Positions 1 through 8,991 of a DNA stretch of 17,246 nucleotides are shown here, in pieces. The position numbers and the translations under genes were made by a program. Each line of letters opens with the position of its first letter. Position 1 is the first letter of the stretch. The stretch is from CAYPKW01 sp964411425. GTDB lineage: Bacteria > Pseudomonadota > Alphaproteobacteria > Dongiales > Dongiaceae. The notes under the pieces were generated by a model. The model was not told the DNA's origin, did no database searches, and worked only from the letters and a program-made list of their open reading frames with translations. The stretch is taken from contig CAYPKW010000053.1 of NCBI GenBank assembly GCA_964411425.1, forward strand, positions 1 to 17,246. Direction: 5' to 3'.

Positions 1-68
1 AAGGGGGCGCGTCTCGAAGGACGGGCTACGAGTCGATCTCAGAGGCTCTTGGTATAAGGCGTTTCGTA

Positions 69-1724
69 TTATCGCTTGGCCCGTTCTTCGCGCGCGAACA
101 CCCATTTAACGGCGGCGCCGGGTTCCGGGCGCTCCACGGCGACGACGATCTGCCGGCTCCGGCGCATCTGGCCGGCGCGGCCGAGATAGACGCTGTCTTC
201 GATCGATACCTCGCCGCCGATGGCGCGCATGCGCCAGCCACCGCCGTTTGGCAGCCGCAGTAGGCCGCCCTGGCGGTTCTGGGTGAGCGAGGCTTGCACG
301 TCCGGGTGCAGGTGGAAGCGGACGGCGAAGCGCCGCGGGGCGGAACCGACGATCCGGTCCTCGCCGCGCAGCTCGTCGCCGGAGGCCGCGAGATAGAGGC
401 GGCGCCGGTGCTCGAGGCCGAACTGCTCGCGGTAGCCGTCGTGGGAGAGATCGAGCCAAAAGCTGCCCTCGGCCTCCTGGCGCCGGCACGACACGCGGCG
501 CGGGCCGCGCTCGATGCCGCCGTCGGAGGCGAGCGTCGCGGAGTTGGTGTCGTCCACCACCAGGGTCGAATGGGCGGCGGTGCTGCGCTGCGCCTGGCGC
601 CAGCTCGGGTCGCTCGAATGGGCGCCGCAGTTCACCACCAGGCGCTCGCGCCCGACGCTCATCTCGAAGCTCAGCGTGCCGGCGTGCTGGCGGAAATCGC
701 AGCCCCGCGGCGGCGGCCCGCCGCTGTCCACCAGCACCAGGGTGCGGTTGACCGCGAGGCGCTGGAAGCCGGTGTCGAGCGCCTCGTTCGTGGTCTTGGC
801 GCGGCCGTTCGCGCGCGCCAGCACCGCGTCGATGCGCCAGGCCTCGTCCTCGTCGCTGTCGTTGAACAGCGCGAGCCCGCCGTCGCCGTGGCGCAACATG
901 CGCACCACGGGTGCAAGTTCCTCGATCGCCGATTGCAGTCCCGCCGGCAGGGTGTACGCGCCGGCGCCGAGCGCCGTGCGCAGGTCGACGAGATCGCGCA
1001 GCGCCGCGACATGGGTGGACGGGCTGCGCTCCCGGTGGCCGCCGTCGGGCAGGAATTGCGATCCGAGTTCGACTTGCAGCAGGTCGAGTGCTTGGCGCAC
1101 CAGCGCTTCGCCGTCGGGGAGCGCCAGCCCGGCATAGGCGAGACCCTTGATGGCCGCGATGAGCGCGCTGCCGGTAAGCGGGCCGGGCAGCACGCGCGCC
1201 AGGTGGCGCGCCTGTCGCCGGACGCTTACCAGCAGCTTTCCCGCCACTTCGGCATCGGCGTAGAAGCCATAGAGGCCGAGCCAATTGGCGAGCCGCCGGC
1301 CGATCACGTCGGGATGCCAGGCGAGCGGCTGCCAGCGGGCGTTGTCGTCGATCCAGCGCAGCACCAGCCGCCGCGCCGCCTCGCGTCCCGCCTCGTCCTG
1401 CGTTGCCTGCAGGTCGCGCAGCCAGGCGAAGCCGTGCATCTCCTCGAGCCACGCCGGCAGGGCGCCGGGCGGCGCCCAGAACGGCGCCGGGTTGTAGAGC
1501 GCCTGGCCGGCGAAGGCGAACATGCCCAGCGCCACGGCGGCGCCCCGCTGGCCGTCGCCGGGCCAGGTGTCGGGGGCGCACGGCCTCGGCTCGCCCGCGC
1601 CGCCGCCCCGCAACGCCAGGCGATAGAGCGGGCTGCGGTAAAAGAGCGTGGCGGCGTCGTAGCGCAGCAGGCGCGCCCGCTGCCCGAGCGTGTGCCGCCG
1701 CCGCGGAGCGCTCCGCGGCGCCAT
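69..1724 (-). CDS. Heparinase II/III family protein
   Basis: 551 residues. The family consists of polysaccharide lyases with an all-alpha N-terminal toroid and a C-terminal beta-sandwich. Visible here are an Arg-rich N-terminus without a clear signal peptide, a helical region with WLEEMHGFAWLRDL and LANWLGLYGFY (about residues 90-155), the segment FLPDGGHRERSPSTHV (about 225-240), and the signature STAAHSTLVVDD (about 380-390) opening the beta-rich C-terminal half. The substrate cannot be read from sequence; no glycosaminoglycan or uronate genes are nearby. The ATG overlaps the rpe stop as TGATG, so translation is probably coupled to rpe, and the gene ends the rsmB-rpe run on this strand. Family members of this size at this position are, as I recall, common in alphaproteobacteria and may act on a cell-envelope or exopolysaccharide glycan; that role is inference. 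Family assignment is firm, activity is not. Confidence 0.88.
   Translation of the reverse strand: MAPRSAPRRRHTLGQRARLLRYDAATLFYRSPLYRLALRGGGAGEPRPCAPDTWPGDGQRGAAVALGMFAFAGQALYNPAPFWAPPGALPAWLEEMHGFAWLRDLQATQDEAGREAARRLVLRWIDDNARWQPLAWHPDVIGRRLANWLGLYGFYADAEVAGKLLVSVRRQARHLARVLPGPLTGSALIAAIKGLAYAGLALPDGEALVRQALDLLQVELGSQFLPDGGHRERSPSTHVAALRDLVDLRTALGAGAYTLPAGLQSAIEELAPVVRMLRHGDGGLALFNDSDEDEAWRIDAVLARANGRAKTTNEALDTGFQRLAVNRTLVLVDSGGPPPRGCDFRQHAGTLSFEMSVGRERLVVNCGAHSSDPSWRQAQRSTAAHSTLVVDDTNSATLASDGGIERGPRRVSCRRQEAEGSFWLDLSHDGYREQFGLEHRRRLYLAASGDELRGEDRIVGSAPRRFAVRFHLHPDVQASLTQNRQGGLLRLPNGGGWRMRAIGGEVSIEDSVYLGRAGQMRRSRQIVVAVERPEPGAAVKWVFAREERAKR
1699..1720. repeat. 22-bp perfect palindrome at the rpe/heparinase junction
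   Basis: An 11-base half-site (CGCCGCGGAGC) is followed directly by its exact reverse complement. It lies in codons 2-9 of the heparinase gene, one base inside its ATG and three bases beyond the rpe stop on the minus strand. In RNA it could fold into a very stable GC hairpin, which might impede ribosomes or protect the rpe mRNA end. Arg/Pro/Ser codons in GC-rich DNA can produce such symmetry by chance, so function is unproven. Confidence 0.6.
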
Positions 1725-2389
1725 CAGGCGCCCATGCGCAGGCGGCGGATGTTGTCGGCGTAGGCCGCGCGCCCGCCGGCGAAGGCGGCGGTGCCGGCCA
1801 CCAGCATGTCCGCGCCGGCGGCGATGGCGAGCGGCGCCGTCTCGAAGTTGATGCCCCCGTCCACTTCGAGGTCGATCCGGCCGCCGGCGGCGTCGATGCG
1901 CCGGCGCAGGATGCGCAGCTTGTCGAGCTGGCTCGGGATGAACTGCTGGCCGCCGAAGCCCGGATTGACGCTCATCACCAGCACCAGGTCGATGGTGTCG
2001 TAGACGTGATCGATGGCGGAGGGCTGCGTCGCCGGATTGAGCGCCACGCCCGCCCGCTTGCCCAGCGCCCGAATCGCCTGCAGCGTCCGGTGCAGGTGCG
2101 GGCCGGCCTCCGGATGCACGGTGAGGGTATCGGCCCCGGCGTCGGCGAAATCGCCGATGCAGGGATCGGCCGGCGTCACCATCAGATGCACGTCGAACGG
2201 CAGCCGGCTGTGCCGGCGCAGCGCCTTCACGACCGGCGGCCCGATCGTAATGTTGGGGACGAAGTGTCCGTCCATCACGTCAACGTGGATGGCGTCCGCC
2301 CCGGCGCCCTCGAGCGCCTCGAGCTCGTCGCCCAGCCGCGCGAAATCCGCCGCCAGTATCGAAGGAGCGATGCGCACCGGCCGGGCCAT
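1724..2389 (-). CDS. rpe: Ribulose-phosphate 3-epimerase
   Basis: 221 residues, the normal family length. Cytosolic TIM-barrel enzyme interconverting D-ribulose 5-phosphate and D-xylulose 5-phosphate in the pentose phosphate pathway (and in the Calvin cycle if present). It opens with the typical IAPSILAADFARLGDE; metal and catalytic residues are all present: H35 and D37 in HVDVMDGHFVPNITIG, H68 in DVHLMV, the MSVNPGFGGQ motif (139-148) and D177 in LEVDGGI, with the phosphate-binding end near VAGTAAF (197-203). The start is fixed by MARPVRIAPS and a preceding GGTAAGG ribosome site. It lies 49 bases downstream of rsmB and its TGA overlaps the heparinase ATG. No Calvin-cycle genes are in view, so a housekeeping role is likely. 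Confidence 0.97.
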   Translation of the reverse strand: MARPVRIAPSILAADFARLGDELEALEGAGADAIHVDVMDGHFVPNITIGPPVVKALRRHSRLPFDVHLMVTPADPCIGDFADAGADTLTVHPEAGPHLHRTLQAIRALGKRAGVALNPATQPSAIDHVYDTIDLVLVMSVNPGFGGQQFIPSQLDKLRILRRRIDAAGGRIDLEVDGGINFETAPLAIAAGADMLVAGTAAFAGGRAAYADNIRRLRMGA

Positions 2390-2438
2390 GCGCCTTACCT
2401 AACAGTTACGCGGAATTTTGAGAAGGGTGTCCGGCCCG

Positions 2439-3737
2439 TCACCTTTTCCTGAGCCGCGCCGCATAGAAGCCGTCGAGGCCGCCGAGCTCGGCGAAGTGGC
2501 AGGGCAGCGTGCGCAAGTCGCCGGGCGGGGTCACCAGCTCCGCGAGGCCGGCGACCTCGGCGGGCGCGATCGGGACGCGCTCGACGGGCGCGCCGCCGGT
2601 GATGAGCGCCGCGATCCGTTCCGGTCCCTCCTCGGGCTGCAAGGAGCACACGCAATAGACGAGCAGACCCCCCGGCGCCGTCATGTCGAGGGCGGCGGCA
2701 AGCAGCCGGTCTTGCAGCGCCGCGAAATTCGCCGCGTCGGTCGCGGACCGGAGCCAGGGGATGTCGGGATGGCGGCGAATGGCGCCGGTGGCCGTACACG
2801 GCGCGTCGAGCAGCACGGCGTCGGCCGGCGCCGCCGGGCGCCACGACAGCGCGTCGGCGGCAACGATCCGGGCGGCGAGCCCGAGCCGCTTCAGATTGGC
2901 GGCGAGCCGTTCGAGGCGCCGGGCCGAGCGGTCGACCGCGACCACATCGGCGCCGGCCGCGGCGAGCTGCGCCGTCTTGCCGCCGGGGGCCGCGCACAGG
3001 TCGATGACGCGCCTGCCCGCGAGCGGCCCCAACAGGCGGGCCGGTAACGCCGCGGCGGCGTCCTGCACCCACCACGCGCCCTCGGCGTAGCCGGGCAGCG
3101 ATAGGACGCTGCCCTCGGCACCGCCGGGCCGGCGCAACGTGCCGGTCGGCAGCAGGACGGCGCCGAGCCGCTCGGCCCAAGACGCCGCATCCTCCTTGGC
3201 CGTGAGGTCGAGCGGCGGCTCCGTCAACTGGGCCCGCACGATGGCGGCCGCCGTTGCCTCGCCATAAGCGCCGACCCAGGCCCGCCACAGCCACGCAGGT
3301 AAGTTGTCGCGCACCGGGTCGGTGGCGGCGAGCAGGCCCGGCCCCTCGCGCCCAAGCCGGCGCAACACGGCGTTGACCAGGCCCTTCGAGGCCGCTCCAC
3401 CGCTCACCCCGGCGAGGCGCACGGCCGTGTCCACCGCGGCGTGGGCGGGCGTGCCGAGAAACAGAAGCTGGCAGGCGCCGAGCCGCAGCACGTCATTGAC
3501 GCCGGCGGCGCGGGCCGGCAGGGGCCGCTCCAGGCAGCGGGCGAGGACGCGGTCGATCTGGCCCAGCCGGCGCAGCGTGGTCGCAACCAGCAGGCGGGCG
3601 AAGGCGCGGTCGCGCGCAGCAAGGCCGGCGAGCCCGACGTGCTCGGCAATCGCCTCGTCGAGCGGGCGGCGCCGGCGCAGCACGGATCGGACGAGATCGA
3701 GCGCGGCCGCGCGGGCGGCGATACCGTGGTCCTGCAT
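2439..3737 (-). CDS. rsmB: 16S rRNA (cytosine-C5)-methyltransferase RsmB/Sun family
   Basis: 432 residues, the usual RsmB length. The family uses S-adenosylmethionine to methylate C967 of 16S rRNA (E. coli numbering) during small-subunit assembly. The N-terminal NusB-like RNA-binding domain covers about residues 5-135 (RPLDEAI, DRAFARLLV, VNAVLRRLGR). The Rossmann methyltransferase follows, with the SAM motif DLCAAPGGKTAQLA (246-259), motif IV DAPCTATGAIRRHPD (C314, the release cysteine) and motif VI YCVCSLQPEEG (C364, the expected nucleophile). The C-terminus GLDGFYAARLRKR is typical. No good Shine-Dalgarno precedes the ATG at 3737, but the N-terminus fits the family. It is divergent from the lipoprotein gene and heads the rsmB-rpe-heparinase run. 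Related NOL1/NOP2/sun enzymes cannot be fully excluded, but the NusB domain favours RsmB. Confidence 0.95.
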   Translation of the reverse strand: MQDHGIAARAAALDLVRSVLRRRRPLDEAIAEHVGLAGLAARDRAFARLLVATTLRRLGQIDRVLARCLERPLPARAAGVNDVLRLGACQLLFLGTPAHAAVDTAVRLAGVSGGAASKGLVNAVLRRLGREGPGLLAATDPVRDNLPAWLWRAWVGAYGEATAAAIVRAQLTEPPLDLTAKEDAASWAERLGAVLLPTGTLRRPGGAEGSVLSLPGYAEGAWWVQDAAAALPARLLGPLAGRRVIDLCAAPGGKTAQLAAAGADVVAVDRSARRLERLAANLKRLGLAARIVAADALSWRPAAPADAVLLDAPCTATGAIRRHPDIPWLRSATDAANFAALQDRLLAAALDMTAPGGLLVYCVCSLQPEEGPERIAALITGGAPVERVPIAPAEVAGLAELVTPPGDLRTLPCHFAELGGLDGFYAARLRKR

Positions 3738-3842
3738 GCGGCCGTTATGCCGCAGACCGGGCGTCGGCGGCTACGGTTGCGCGCAGGCGGGCCGGCAATG
3801 CAGAATGGTCCGCTTTCCATCATCTTTACGGGGGAGGCAACG

Positions 3843-4151
3843 ATGCGGAGCGGTTTAGCTGCGATCGCGCTGACGGCCCTGCTCGGCGGCTGCGCGGTGA
3901 TCTCGCCGCCGAAGAAGCAGACCCTGGTGTATGACGAATCGTTGGCCACGACCGATGAAGCCGTCGCCGAGGCGCGGCTCGCGATCGACAACGCGGCGCG
4001 CCACGGCTGCAAGGCGATCGGCGTCGGCAACGGCGCCGGGCTCGCCGGCGATCCCGAGCTGGGCGGCAGGCTCGTCACCGTCGTGGTCCTGCTCGAATGC
4101 CCGACCAGCGCCCCGGTCCTGCTGCCGGCGACCGGCGCTCCCTCGCCTTGA
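3843..4151 (+). CDS. Small outer-membrane lipoprotein, unknown function
   Basis: 102 residues, not recognised as a named family. The N-terminus MRSGLAAIALTALLGGC is a classical lipoprotein signal peptide: a single Arg, a hydrophobic stretch and the lipobox LLGGC with lipidated Cys17. Position +2 is Ala, which suggests outer-membrane sorting. The mature part of 86 residues has an Asp/Glu/Ala-rich helix-like stretch (about 29-50), an isolated CK pair near 52, a Gly-rich segment, then VTVVVLLEC and a Pro-rich tail. The ATG at 3843 is chosen because it starts the signal peptide and follows a good ribosome site (GGGGGAGG); upstream in-frame codons belong to a longer shadow reading opposite rsmB. 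It is divergent from rsmB. A hairpin (GCGGG-cgaaa-CCCGC) follows the stop but lacks a T-run. Confidence 0.8.
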   Translation: MRSGLAAIALTALLGGCAVISPPKKQTLVYDESLATTDEAVAEARLAIDNAARHGCKAIGVGNGAGLAGDPELGGRLVTVVVLLECPTSAPVLLPATGAPSP

Positions 4152-4214
4152 GGCGGTTGCGGGCGAAACCCGCGCCCGGCCTGTCCTAGCGCAAACACAT
4201 ATGAGACGGCCAAC

Positions 4215-4706
4215 GTGAGGGGCGCGGTGCGGCGTCGAACGCATGGTTGCGAGGTCGCGGAAGCGATACGCCACTATCGCGAGGCGAGCGCTCTCGACCC
4301 CAATCATGCCGGCAGCCTGATCAATCTCGGCACGGCGCACCTCATGGTGGGCCTGTTCGTGGCGCACGATCGGAACGACTTCGAGATGCACGCCCACTCC
4401 TACGGCCGGGTCGATCACAGCCGGTACCGCAAGCGCATCGTCACCGACTGCGACCGGTTCATCGACCCGCGCCGCCTGGTATTCTCCGGCAAGCTCTACA
4501 AGGACAGGCATTTGGCCCGCCTGCGGCTCGCGTCCGACGCCGCCCTACGTCGCAGTCTGCAAGAGAAGCTCGCGCGCCAGCGCCTGACGCAGCCGCTGTT
4601 CGACACGGCGCGCTTCGCGCGCAACCTGGAGCGGGCGTACCGCGCGATGTGGGAGCTCTACCTTGCCGGGGCCGCGCCGCGGCCCATCGAGGTGGTCGAG
4701 CAGTGA
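4215..4706 (+). pseudogene. Collapsed remnant of a TPR / SPINDLY-type O-GlcNAc transferase (GT41)
   Basis: An open frame of 163 codons that reads as three separated pieces of a much longer enzyme. Residues 14-46 are one TPR (AIRHYREASALDPNHAGSLI). Residues 48-88 match the start of the GT41 catalytic region (VAHDRNDFEMHAHSYGR, DHSRYRKRI, CDRFIDPRRL). Residues 94-163 match its extreme C-terminus (LFDTARFARNLERAYRAMWE). The several hundred residues that normally lie between, including the UDP-GlcNAc site, are missing, as are most TPRs. The only in-frame starts are GTGs at 4215 and 4227, with no clear ribosome site. It could not be a working transferase, yet no stop or frameshift has accumulated, so a short expressed protein cannot be excluded. 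Its TGA overlaps the GTG of the next gene. The family match is recalled from motif knowledge, not from a search. Confidence 0.6.
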
Positions 4707-6376
4707 GCAGCGCACCGGAGGCCGTGGAAGCCGCCGCCGAACTGTGCCGGGCCGGGCGGCTCGACGAGGCGGAACGCCTGTGCCGCGGCGTACTGGCGGG
4801 CGATCCCCTGAACGCCCGCGCCGTGAACCTGCTGGGCGCGATCGCGCATCGCGGCGGTGACCTGGCCGGGGCCGCGGAGCGCTTCGCCGAGGCCGCCCGG
4901 TTCGATCCTGGCTTGGCTGCGGCGCACGCCAACCTGGCGTCGGCGCTGCTGGCGCTGGGTCGGCCCGAGGAAGCGGCGGCAAGCTTCGAGCGCGCGCTCG
5001 CCGTCGAGCCCGACGCCCTCGACACGCGGCTCGCACTCGGCACGACGCAGGGCGACCTTGGCCGGTGGGCCGAGGCCGCCGTCCAGTTCGAGCGAGTGCT
5101 GGCGGCGGAGCCCGGCCACGTCGAGGCGCGTCTCAGCTTGGGCTCCGCGCAGCAACGCCTGGGCCGGCTCGAGGAGGCGGCCCAGGGCTTGCACCAACTG
5201 GCGGAGCGCTGCCCGGACCTTGCCGCCGCGCACAACATGTTGGGGCACGTGCTGCGCAGATTGGGCAGGCTCGTGGACTCGGAAACCGCGCTCGCGCGCG
5301 CCCTCGCGCTCGATCCGGGTTTCGCCAAGGCGCACGCCAACCTCGGCGCGCTACGCCGCGACCAGGGTTGCCTGGAGGAGGCGGTGCGCCATTACCGGCG
5401 GGTGCTCGAGCTCGATCCCACCTATTCCGAGGGGCACTACAAGTTGGCGCTCGCCCTGCTGCAGAACGGTGATTGGGCGGCGGGCTGGGACGGCTACGAG
5501 TGGCGTTGGGGCAACGCCGAACTGCCGCAGGTCCCGCGCGCTTTCCCGCAACCGCTGTGGGACGGCGGGCCGCTCGCCGGCAAGACCATCCTGCTGTGGG
5601 GCGAGCAGGGCATCGGCGACGAGATCATGTTCGCAAGCTTGGTGCCGGAGGTCGCGGCCGCGTCCCGCTGCGTCCTCGAATGCGAGCGCCGCTTGGTGCC
5701 GTTGTTCGCGCGCTCCTTTCCGACCGTCGAGGCGATCGCGCGCGGCGACCCGCCGCACGCCCGCACCGCCGCGCCCGACGTCACGGCGCAGTCGCCAACC
5801 GGCAGCCTCGCGCGCTGGCTGCGCCGGCATCGCGAGGACTTCCCGGCCCGGCCCGGCTATCTCAAGGCCGACGCCGGCTGGGCCGCGCAGCTGCGCGCCT
5901 CCTACGGGCCCGGGCCCGTCGTCGGCCTGTCGTGGCACACCACGAACCCGCTCAGCGGCGCGCAGCGCAGCATCCCGCTCGCCCAATGGGATCGAGTCCT
6001 CGCAGTGCCCGGCGCCGTCTTCGTCGACCTCCAATACGGTGACTGGCGGGCCGCGCTCGACGACATTCGCGAGCGCCTGGGTGTCGCCATCCGGTACGAC
6101 CCGCGCATCGATCCGATGAACGACTTCGACGGCTTCGCCGCCCAGGTGGCCGCCATGGACCTCGTCATCACGATCGACAACAGCACGGCGCATCTGGCGG
6201 GCGCCCTCGGCCGGCCGGTTTGGACGCTGCTGCCGTTCGCGGCGGAGTGGCGCTGGGGGACGGCGGCGAGCGACACCCCCTGGTATCCCACCATGCGGCT
6301 GTTTCGCCAAAGGCGGCCGGGCGACTGGGCGCCGGTGCTCGCGGCCGTGGCGGCGGCGCTCGCCCGCCTCGCCTGA
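4703..6376 (+). CDS. TPR protein with C-terminal GT9-like glycosyltransferase domain
   Basis: 557 residues from the GTG at 4703, which overlaps the preceding stop (GTGA). About seven tetratricopeptide repeats fill residues 5-242 in a 34-residue period (AHANLASALLALGRPEEAAA, AHANLGALRRDQGCLEEAVR). A bridging segment GDWAAGWDGYEWRW (257-269) leads to a domain (about 290-557) resembling the heptosyltransferase/GT9 fold: LLWGEQGIGDEIMFASLVP (298-314), VVGLSW (406-411) and the nucleotide-sugar-site-like TIDNSTAHLAGALGRPVW (490-507). This architecture recurs in proteobacteria, and its substrate is generally unknown; protein or surface-glycan glycosylation is inference. No lipopolysaccharide genes are nearby. 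The longer open frame upstream of 4703 is out of frame with the O-GlcNAc-transferase remnant and does not look coding. No signal peptide, so probably cytoplasmic. Confidence 0.88.
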   Translation: MSSAPEAVEAAAELCRAGRLDEAERLCRGVLAGDPLNARAVNLLGAIAHRGGDLAGAAERFAEAARFDPGLAAAHANLASALLALGRPEEAAASFERALAVEPDALDTRLALGTTQGDLGRWAEAAVQFERVLAAEPGHVEARLSLGSAQQRLGRLEEAAQGLHQLAERCPDLAAAHNMLGHVLRRLGRLVDSETALARALALDPGFAKAHANLGALRRDQGCLEEAVRHYRRVLELDPTYSEGHYKLALALLQNGDWAAGWDGYEWRWGNAELPQVPRAFPQPLWDGGPLAGKTILLWGEQGIGDEIMFASLVPEVAAASRCVLECERRLVPLFARSFPTVEAIARGDPPHARTAAPDVTAQSPTGSLARWLRRHREDFPARPGYLKADAGWAAQLRASYGPGPVVGLSWHTTNPLSGAQRSIPLAQWDRVLAVPGAVFVDLQYGDWRAALDDIRERLGVAIRYDPRIDPMNDFDGFAAQVAAMDLVITIDNSTAHLAGALGRPVWTLLPFAAEWRWGTAASDTPWYPTMRLFRQRRPGDWAPVLAAVAAALARLA

Positions 6377-6400
6377 GCAGGGGCTCTCCGCACGGGCCAG

Positions 6401-6428
6401 TTGCATTAAGAGAAATACTATCTATAGT
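6401..6428 (+). promoter_or_regulatory. Candidate sigma-70 promoter for the nuclease gene
   Basis: An AT-rich patch in otherwise GC-rich DNA. The candidate -35 is TTGCAT (6401-6406) and the -10 is TATAGT (6423-6428), with a 16-bp spacer. Transcription would begin near 6435, about 36 bases before the preferred ATG at 6471. It lies 24 bases after the TPR-glycosyltransferase stop, so the nuclease is probably its own transcription unit. Confidence 0.5.
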
Positions 6429-6470
6429 TGTGGCGAATCGGATCGGACCGTGCTAGGAACATCCTCCAAG

Positions 6471-6944
6471 ATGTGGAGCCATCGTACATGCTGGCGGCGC
6501 TGGAGCCGGGCGCTCCTCCTTGCGGCGGCGCTGGCGCTCCCGGCCCTTCCGGCGGCCGCGGGCGAGGTCGTCGCCGGCCCGGTGCCGGCGCGGGTGCTCG
6601 CGGTCGTCGACGGCGACACGCTCAGGGTGCGCGCCCGGGTGTGGCTCGGCCAGGACGTCGAAACCGCCGTGCGGCTCGCCGGCGTCGACGCGCCGGAGCT
6701 CGGCGGCGGCTGCGCCCTGGAGCGCGCGACGGCCGAGGCGGCGCGCCGGTTCGTCGTCGAGCGCCTCGGCGCGGGCGAGGTGGCGCTCTTCGACATCGGG
6801 CACGACAAGTACGGCGGGCGCGTCATCGCCAGGGTCGAGGCCGCCGGCCTCGACCTCGGCGCGGCGCTCATCGACGCCGGCTTGGCGCGCGCCTACGACG
6901 GCGGCGCCCGGCCCGGCTGGTGCGAGGCCGCGGCCGCCGAGTAG
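6471..6944 (+). CDS. Secreted thermonuclease-family (SNase-like) protein
   Basis: 157 residues from the ATG at 6471, which has AGGAAC about ten bases upstream; a GTG at 6450 would add seven residues but gives a poorer signal peptide. Residues 1-31 form a Sec-type signal: a basic Arg-rich start, then ALLLAAALALPALP, with likely cleavage after AAA (28-30). The SNase domain follows with VVDGDTLRVRA (45-55; D49 matches SNase D21), VRLAGVDAPEL (R68, D73, E76 matching R35, D40, E43) and HDKYGGRVIARV (R117, the probable R87 equivalent, one residue later than in SNase). All metal and catalytic positions are thus present. A Cys pair (C81, C151) could form a disulfide in the periplasm. The role would be calcium-dependent nuclease activity outside the cytoplasm; the natural substrate is unknown. 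Convergent with acs, six bases apart. Confidence 0.88.
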   Translation: MWSHRTCWRRWSRALLLAAALALPALPAAAGEVVAGPVPARVLAVVDGDTLRVRARVWLGQDVETAVRLAGVDAPELGGGCALERATAEAARRFVVERLGAGEVALFDIGHDKYGGRVIARVEAAGLDLGAALIDAGLARAYDGGARPGWCEAAAAE

Positions 6945-6950
6945 GGCCCT

Positions 6951-8891
<1,941 letters not shown>

Positions 8892-8932
8892 GATCGGACG
8901 CGCTCCCCCTCTTGGCCCGGCCGCTATCGCAA

Positions 8933-8948
8933 CCGCCGGCGCCGGCGG
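8933..8948. repeat. 16-bp perfect GC palindrome in the acs leader
   Basis: CCGCCGGCGCCGGCGG is its own reverse complement. It lies 42-57 bases upstream of the acs ATG, immediately downstream of the candidate -10 box, so it would fall at the transcription start or in the 5' untranslated RNA as a strong stem. It may be an operator or a leader hairpin; GC-rich sequence also produces such palindromes by chance. Confidence 0.45.
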
Positions 8949-8978
8949 ATTATTGCCGCAAGAGGGGCAATGGAACAA
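8949..8978 (-). promoter_or_regulatory. Candidate acs promoter with internal dyad
   Basis: Read on the minus strand, TTGTTC (8978-8973) and AATAAT (8954-8949) are separated by 18 bp, giving a plausible sigma-70 promoter with a start near 8942. Inside it lies an inverted repeat ATTGCC-N8-GGCAAT (8952-8971), which covers the spacer and part of the -10 and could be a regulator site. The assignment rests only on motif similarity. Confidence 0.4.
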
Positions 8979-8991
8979 GGGATTGGGTCGA

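Noticed and set aside
1..68. Start of a downstream gene such as purH, or a terminator after the heparinase gene
   Set aside because: No start codon with coding sequence on either strand can be supported in this short end, and only a trivial AGAG/CTCT symmetry is present.
294..1763. A 489-codon open frame on the plus strand opposite the heparinase gene
   Set aside because: It mirrors the heparinase codons on the opposite strand and is rich in Arg, Ala and His without any recognisable motif. Long antisense frames are expected in DNA this GC-rich.
4159..4173. Hairpin GCGGG-cgaaa-CCCGC after the lipoprotein stop as a rho-independent terminator
   Set aside because: Only five base pairs and no following T-run, so it is not a convincing intrinsic terminator.
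5000..5470. Repetitive stretches in the TPR gene as DNA repeats or a mobile element
   Set aside because: The periodicity of about 102 bases is the 34-residue TPR period with diverged codons, not nucleotide repeats.
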